The position numbers were made by a program, and so were the translations under genes. The notes under the pieces were generated by a model, which did no database searches, was not told where the DNA came from, and saw only the letters and a program-made list of their open reading frames with translations. Positions 42,051-44,207 of a stretch of 44,207 bases of DNA are shown here, piece after piece (within the stretch, counting starts at the first letter, position 1; the number at the start of each line of letters is the position of its first letter). This DNA comes from an uncultured Colwellia sp. Its GTDB lineage: Bacteria > Pseudomonadota > Gammaproteobacteria > Enterobacterales > Alteromonadaceae. Where the stretch lies: contig CAJXWZ010000039.1 of NCBI GenBank assembly GCA_913062815.1, positions 1-44,207 of the forward strand. Direction: 5' to 3'.

Positions 42051-42555
42051 CATGCTGGACTTCCTAATTTGAAAAGTAGACCTTCCGATTATCATGAGAA
42101 AATTGGCCATTAATTCACAAGTAACTAGAATATTAATGGCCAATCTTCGAGTTGAGATAGATATGAATTTAACTTGTCTGTTTTTCTAGGTCTTACTTCA
42201 ACCTTACAAGATGAAATATTTATTAGGCAAACATGAAGGTCTCAACAGCTACCGCAGCAGTTCTTTATATAATCACATAGGCATGACTTCTTAGTGCATT
42301 GCTTAGTTAACCCTTCCATAGATGTTTCTTTTTACAAAATTGCAGAAATGACTAAAATTAAGGTGCTACAGCACCAGTTGCACTAAGAATCAGTTGCATT
42401 TACCAACTAAGCTCAAACCACAATATAGTTTTTACCGATATAAAAATCCTCTGCGAAATACTTAATCATGATATGCGATTTACAATATAAAGAACTTTCT
42501 TGACTTTAGGAAAGTATTTGCGCAAAATAATGCTTAATATAAAAAGAGGTGAACA
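42051..42555. other. Gene-free stretch with inverted repeats
   Basis: About 505 bases before the MarR gene. It has ATTGGCCATTAAT (42102-42114) with ATTAATGGCCAAT (42132-42144), a 13-bp perfect inverted repeat with a 17-base loop, and GGTGCT-AC-AGCACC (42362-42375). A 27-codon ORF (42211-42294) has no good ribosome site and is probably not real. Confidence 0.5.
42500..42528 (+). promoter_or_regulatory. MarR gene promoter with overlapping palindrome
   Basis: TTGACT (42500-42505), 17-base spacer, CAAAAT (42523-42528). The perfect 10-bp palindrome TTTGCGCAAA (42517-42526) overlaps the -10, and ACTTTC (42494-42499) with GAAAGT (42510-42515) flanks the -35. Both dyads suit autorepression by the MarR product. 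Confidence 0.6.
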
Positions 42556-43047
42556 ATGACTAAATTACGTAGTCCACAATTTGGCGCTATATTGTTTCGT
42601 GCAAGTGAACTCATTAGTGTTCAAGGAGCAGAAGTTTTTGACCGTTTAGGCATTAGTCTTCATGCTAACAAAATTTCAATTGTTCTCGCCTTACATAGCA
42701 AGGGAGCTCTTTCTTCAACTGAGCTCTCTCAGCACATAGGTCTGTCGCGTCAATTAATTGAAAGTCGTCTAAAATCCAGCGTTGAAGACGGCTTCTTCAT
42801 TTCGTTGCCAGACCCAAAAGACTCGCGGAAGCGCATCTATAATATCTCTGATGATTCAAGAGTCGAAGCAGAGCGCATTGTGTCTGTCATGAAAGATTTT
42901 GAACAAGTGTATTCAACATTATGGGAAGAAATCGGAGTCGAACTAGAGGGGGCTTTGAAGCTGATGGAGAAAGCCTTGGCTCGCAAGGCTTTGGCATATC
43001 GGCTTTGTGAAGATTTTCCAAAGTATTACAACGAAATAGAACAATAA
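42556..43047 (+). CDS. MarR-family transcriptional regulator
   Basis: 163 residues. The winged HTH is residues ~35-105 with LSSTELSQHIGLSRQLIESRLKSSVEDGFFISLPDPKDSRKRIYNIS; the DxRxxR-type wing is present (DPKDSRKR). An N-terminal and a C-terminal helix provide the dimerisation. AGAGGTGA precedes the ATG. MarR proteins usually repress an adjacent resistance or catabolic gene and themselves in response to small phenolics or oxidants. The likely local targets are itself (palindrome on the promoter) and the exported HExxH and GNAT genes downstream. Confidence 0.92.
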   Translation: MTKLRSPQFGAILFRASELISVQGAEVFDRLGISLHANKISIVLALHSKGALSSTELSQHIGLSRQLIESRLKSSVEDGFFISLPDPKDSRKRIYNISDDSRVEAERIVSVMKDFEQVYSTLWEEIGVELEGALKLMEKALARKALAYRLCEDFPKYYNEIEQ

Positions 43048-43086
43048 AAACTGTTTGTATTCAGGCATTTTAACAAACGCAGTAAA

Positions 43087-43102
43087 CCTCCTGATGAGGA
43101 GG
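43087..43102 (+). promoter_or_regulatory. Hairpin pairing CCTCCT with AGGAGG upstream of the HExxH gene
   Basis: CCTCCT (43087-43092), GATG, AGGAGG (43097-43102). The right arm is a perfect Shine-Dalgarno two bases before a short ATG reading frame (43105, MKQ stop) and 25 bases before the true ATG at 43128, which has its own GGAG. The hairpin could hold the ribosome site. Confidence 0.45.
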
Positions 43103-43127
43103 CAATGAAACAATAAATGGAGCACAT

Positions 43128-43664
43128 ATGAAAAATATACTAAGAATTTTAATATTGGGAAGTTTAATATCTTGGCAAGTTCAAGCCAATACGGAAAATG
43201 AATTATCGTATGAAAAGCTATTGCCTCAGTATATTTCATGGGCTATTGCCACTGATCAGGAAGGTATGAAAATAGGTATCCCCTTAGATGAGAAAGAAAT
43301 ATTATTAGCTGAAAAAATAGGAGTTAAATTTCCTGAAAAAGTAAGAGTAATCTATGTAGATGAAGTACCTTATCCCTATGAAAATGAACACTTAAAGCAA
43401 ATGGGCTTATCATTAGGGTTCATTGGCGATGGTATAATCAATGAAGCTCAAGCTTTTGGCTATTCGATTTATGTTAGAAAGGATTTAAATTTTACTTATA
43501 GTAAGTTAGCTCACGAATTGGTGCATGTGATGCAGATTGAACGTACTGGCTCGTTTTCTGTATACAGCCTTCAATATCTGACTGACTTGGCTAAATACGG
43601 TTACTCGAAAGCGCCTCTTGAAATTGAAGCATATAAAGCAAACACAAAGTATGGTGCACGCTAA
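43128..43664 (+). CDS. Small exported HExxH (metallopeptidase-like) protein
   Basis: 178 residues with a signal peptide (1-20, cleavage VQA-NT). It carries H129-E-L-V-H133 in KLAHELVHVMQIERTG, an HExxH zinc motif, and a downstream acidic PLEIEAYKAN where E165 or E167 could be the third ligand, as in compact gluzincin-like proteins with HELxHVxQ (DUF4157-like). The domain is short and I do not recognise the exact family. Activity would need testing. Its ATG has GGAG in front. It is followed 13 bases later by the GNAT gene, so the two form one operon. Confidence 0.72.
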   Translation: MKNILRILILGSLISWQVQANTENELSYEKLLPQYISWAIATDQEGMKIGIPLDEKEILLAEKIGVKFPEKVRVIYVDEVPYPYENEHLKQMGLSLGFIGDGIINEAQAFGYSIYVRKDLNFTYSKLAHELVHVMQIERTGSFSVYSLQYLTDLAKYGYSKAPLEIEAYKANTKYGAR

Positions 43665-43677
43665 TTAACGGAATGTA

Positions 43678-44157
43678 ATGCAAAATATGAATATTCGAAT
43701 TTTTATTGCAGAATCAAAGGAACACTTTGAAGGCACAAAAAAGATTATTATCGCTTATTCGGAGTTCTTAGGTGTCGACCTATCATTCCAAGACTTCTCG
43801 AAAGAGCTTGAGCAGCTTAACGTAATGTATGGACTACCAACGGGGAATATGATTCTTGCGGAAGTCTCAGGTGAAATAGTTGGTGCAGTTGGCTTAAGGT
43901 ATCTATCTAATGGTGTAGCGGAAATGAAGCGTTTGTTCGTATTACCTGAGTTTCAAGGTAATGGTATAGGTAATATATTAATTGTCGAATTTCTAGCGCA
44001 GGCTAAAAAGTTGGGATATAACTTGGTAAAACTAGACACCATTCCTGAACTAGATAGAGCGTTTTCTTTATACAAAAAGCACGGATTCGAATCAATCGGA
44101 GCATATCGCTTTAATCCTCATCCAAATACTATATTTATGGAGCGGTTAATTTCATAA
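43678..44157 (+). CDS. GNAT-family N-acetyltransferase
   Basis: 159 residues. CoA-binding motif A is FQGNGIGNILIVEFL, preceded by the beta4 strand AEMKRLFVLPE, and LVKLDTIPELDRAFSLYKKHGF closes motif B. Such proteins are similar to the PA4794/YitI type of small-molecule acetyltransferases. Acceptor unknown. It is the second gene after the HExxH gene (13-base gap) and is closed by the terminator at 44161-44188. Confidence 0.9.
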   Translation: MQNMNIRIFIAESKEHFEGTKKIIIAYSEFLGVDLSFQDFSKELEQLNVMYGLPTGNMILAEVSGEIVGAVGLRYLSNGVAEMKRLFVLPEFQGNGIGNILIVEFLAQAKKLGYNLVKLDTIPELDRAFSLYKKHGFESIGAYRFNPHPNTIFMERLIS

Positions 44158-44160
44158 AAC

Positions 44161-44188
44161 AAAGCAGTCCTATAAAGACTGCTTTTTT
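44161..44188 (+). terminator. Intrinsic terminator after the GNAT gene
   Basis: AAAGCAGTC (44161-44169), loop CTATAAA, GACTGCTTT (44177-44185), T run to 44188. Nine-base stem, immediately after the stop codon at 44157. Confidence 0.88.
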
Positions 44189-44207
44189 ATATATGCGGAT
44201 CTTCACA

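Noticed and set aside
42211..42294. 27-codon ORF in the gene-free stretch before the MarR gene
   Set aside because: No good ribosome site and no recognisable features; likely chance.
43071..43102. VCR-like attC site beginning TAACAAACGC
   Set aside because: The 5' core resembles integron VCR sites, but the complementary 3' half with GTTRRRY does not occur in the next ~100 bases and no integrase or other attC copy is seen.
1..44207. Defence systems, CRISPR, prophage, transposases, toxin-antitoxin pairs
   Set aside because: I searched the translations for nucleases, helicases, integrases, transposases and typical toxin-antitoxin pairs and found none. The XRE gene at 33653 is a DUF4177 fusion without an adjacent toxin.

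Overview
The window looks like a chromosomal segment of a low-GC marine gammaproteobacterium, most likely Alteromonadales and close to Colwellia or Thalassotalea. The reasons are: a UbiE nearly identical in motif order to the enterobacterial enzyme; close relatives of E. coli YghU, YaeR and YhhY; a HexR-type operator of the Shewanella form; two membrane-anchored AraC regulators; and many single-gene transcription units with 100-300 base gaps. The taxonomic placement is inference. I see no rRNA, complete tRNA, CRISPR array, insertion sequence, prophage or origin. Most coding DNA is about 37 percent GC by eye; one regulator gene (34303-36570) is clearly richer.

Layout. 1-730: the 5' part of ubiE (minus), then a gene-free stretch with a HexR-like palindrome, a sigma-70 promoter and a strong terminator framing an RNA of about 90 nt. 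732-5671: a DUF2164 protein, an exported serine hydrolase, a membrane AraC regulator and a membrane-anchored amidohydrolase. 5939-12711 (all minus): small stand-alone enzymes of detoxification and small-molecule metabolism (two GNATs, GFA, exported Nudix-like, GST, CHMI-like tautomerase, cupin, VOC, P-loop kinase, alpha/beta hydrolase, YghU). 12833-16337: DUF3667 protein, peroxiredoxin, an Lrp regulator divergent from a PLP lyase, and a small exported protein. 16500-23751 (minus): a six-gene operon for a MacAB-like efflux pump (adaptor, ATPase, two FtsX-like permeases) followed by its own NtrC-type response regulator and histidine kinase. It is preceded by a sigma-54 promoter and an upstream array of TGTCCG/CGGACA motifs, which suggests an autoregulatory loop.

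24001-33527: an esterase, a periplasmic binding protein, a DUF2306 membrane protein divergent from a second membrane AraC regulator, a START-like lipoprotein, a cluster of three small envelope proteins (two DUF4136-type lipoproteins flanking a glycine-zipper protein), a LysR regulator next to a phytanoyl-CoA-dioxygenase-like enzyme, and a DoxX-like protein. 33653-37489: an XRE-DUF4177 fusion preceded by five 11-bp direct repeats, a CadC-like wHTH-TPR membrane regulator, and a divergent unknown exported protein.

37898-44157: a Sel1-like protein; a GlxA-type regulator divergent from a 46-codon ORF, a GST and a MAPEG protein; an exported TonB-C domain protein; a MarR regulator; a small exported HExxH protein; and a GNAT. 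A 33-bp element (26 of 33 identical) occurs once in the GlxA/GST divergent promoter region and again upstream of the TonB-C gene, which suggests a small local regulon. The strongest leads for something undescribed are this duplicated element with its glutathione module, the HexR-linked small RNA, the five-repeat 11-bp array, and the sigma-54 autoregulated efflux operon.
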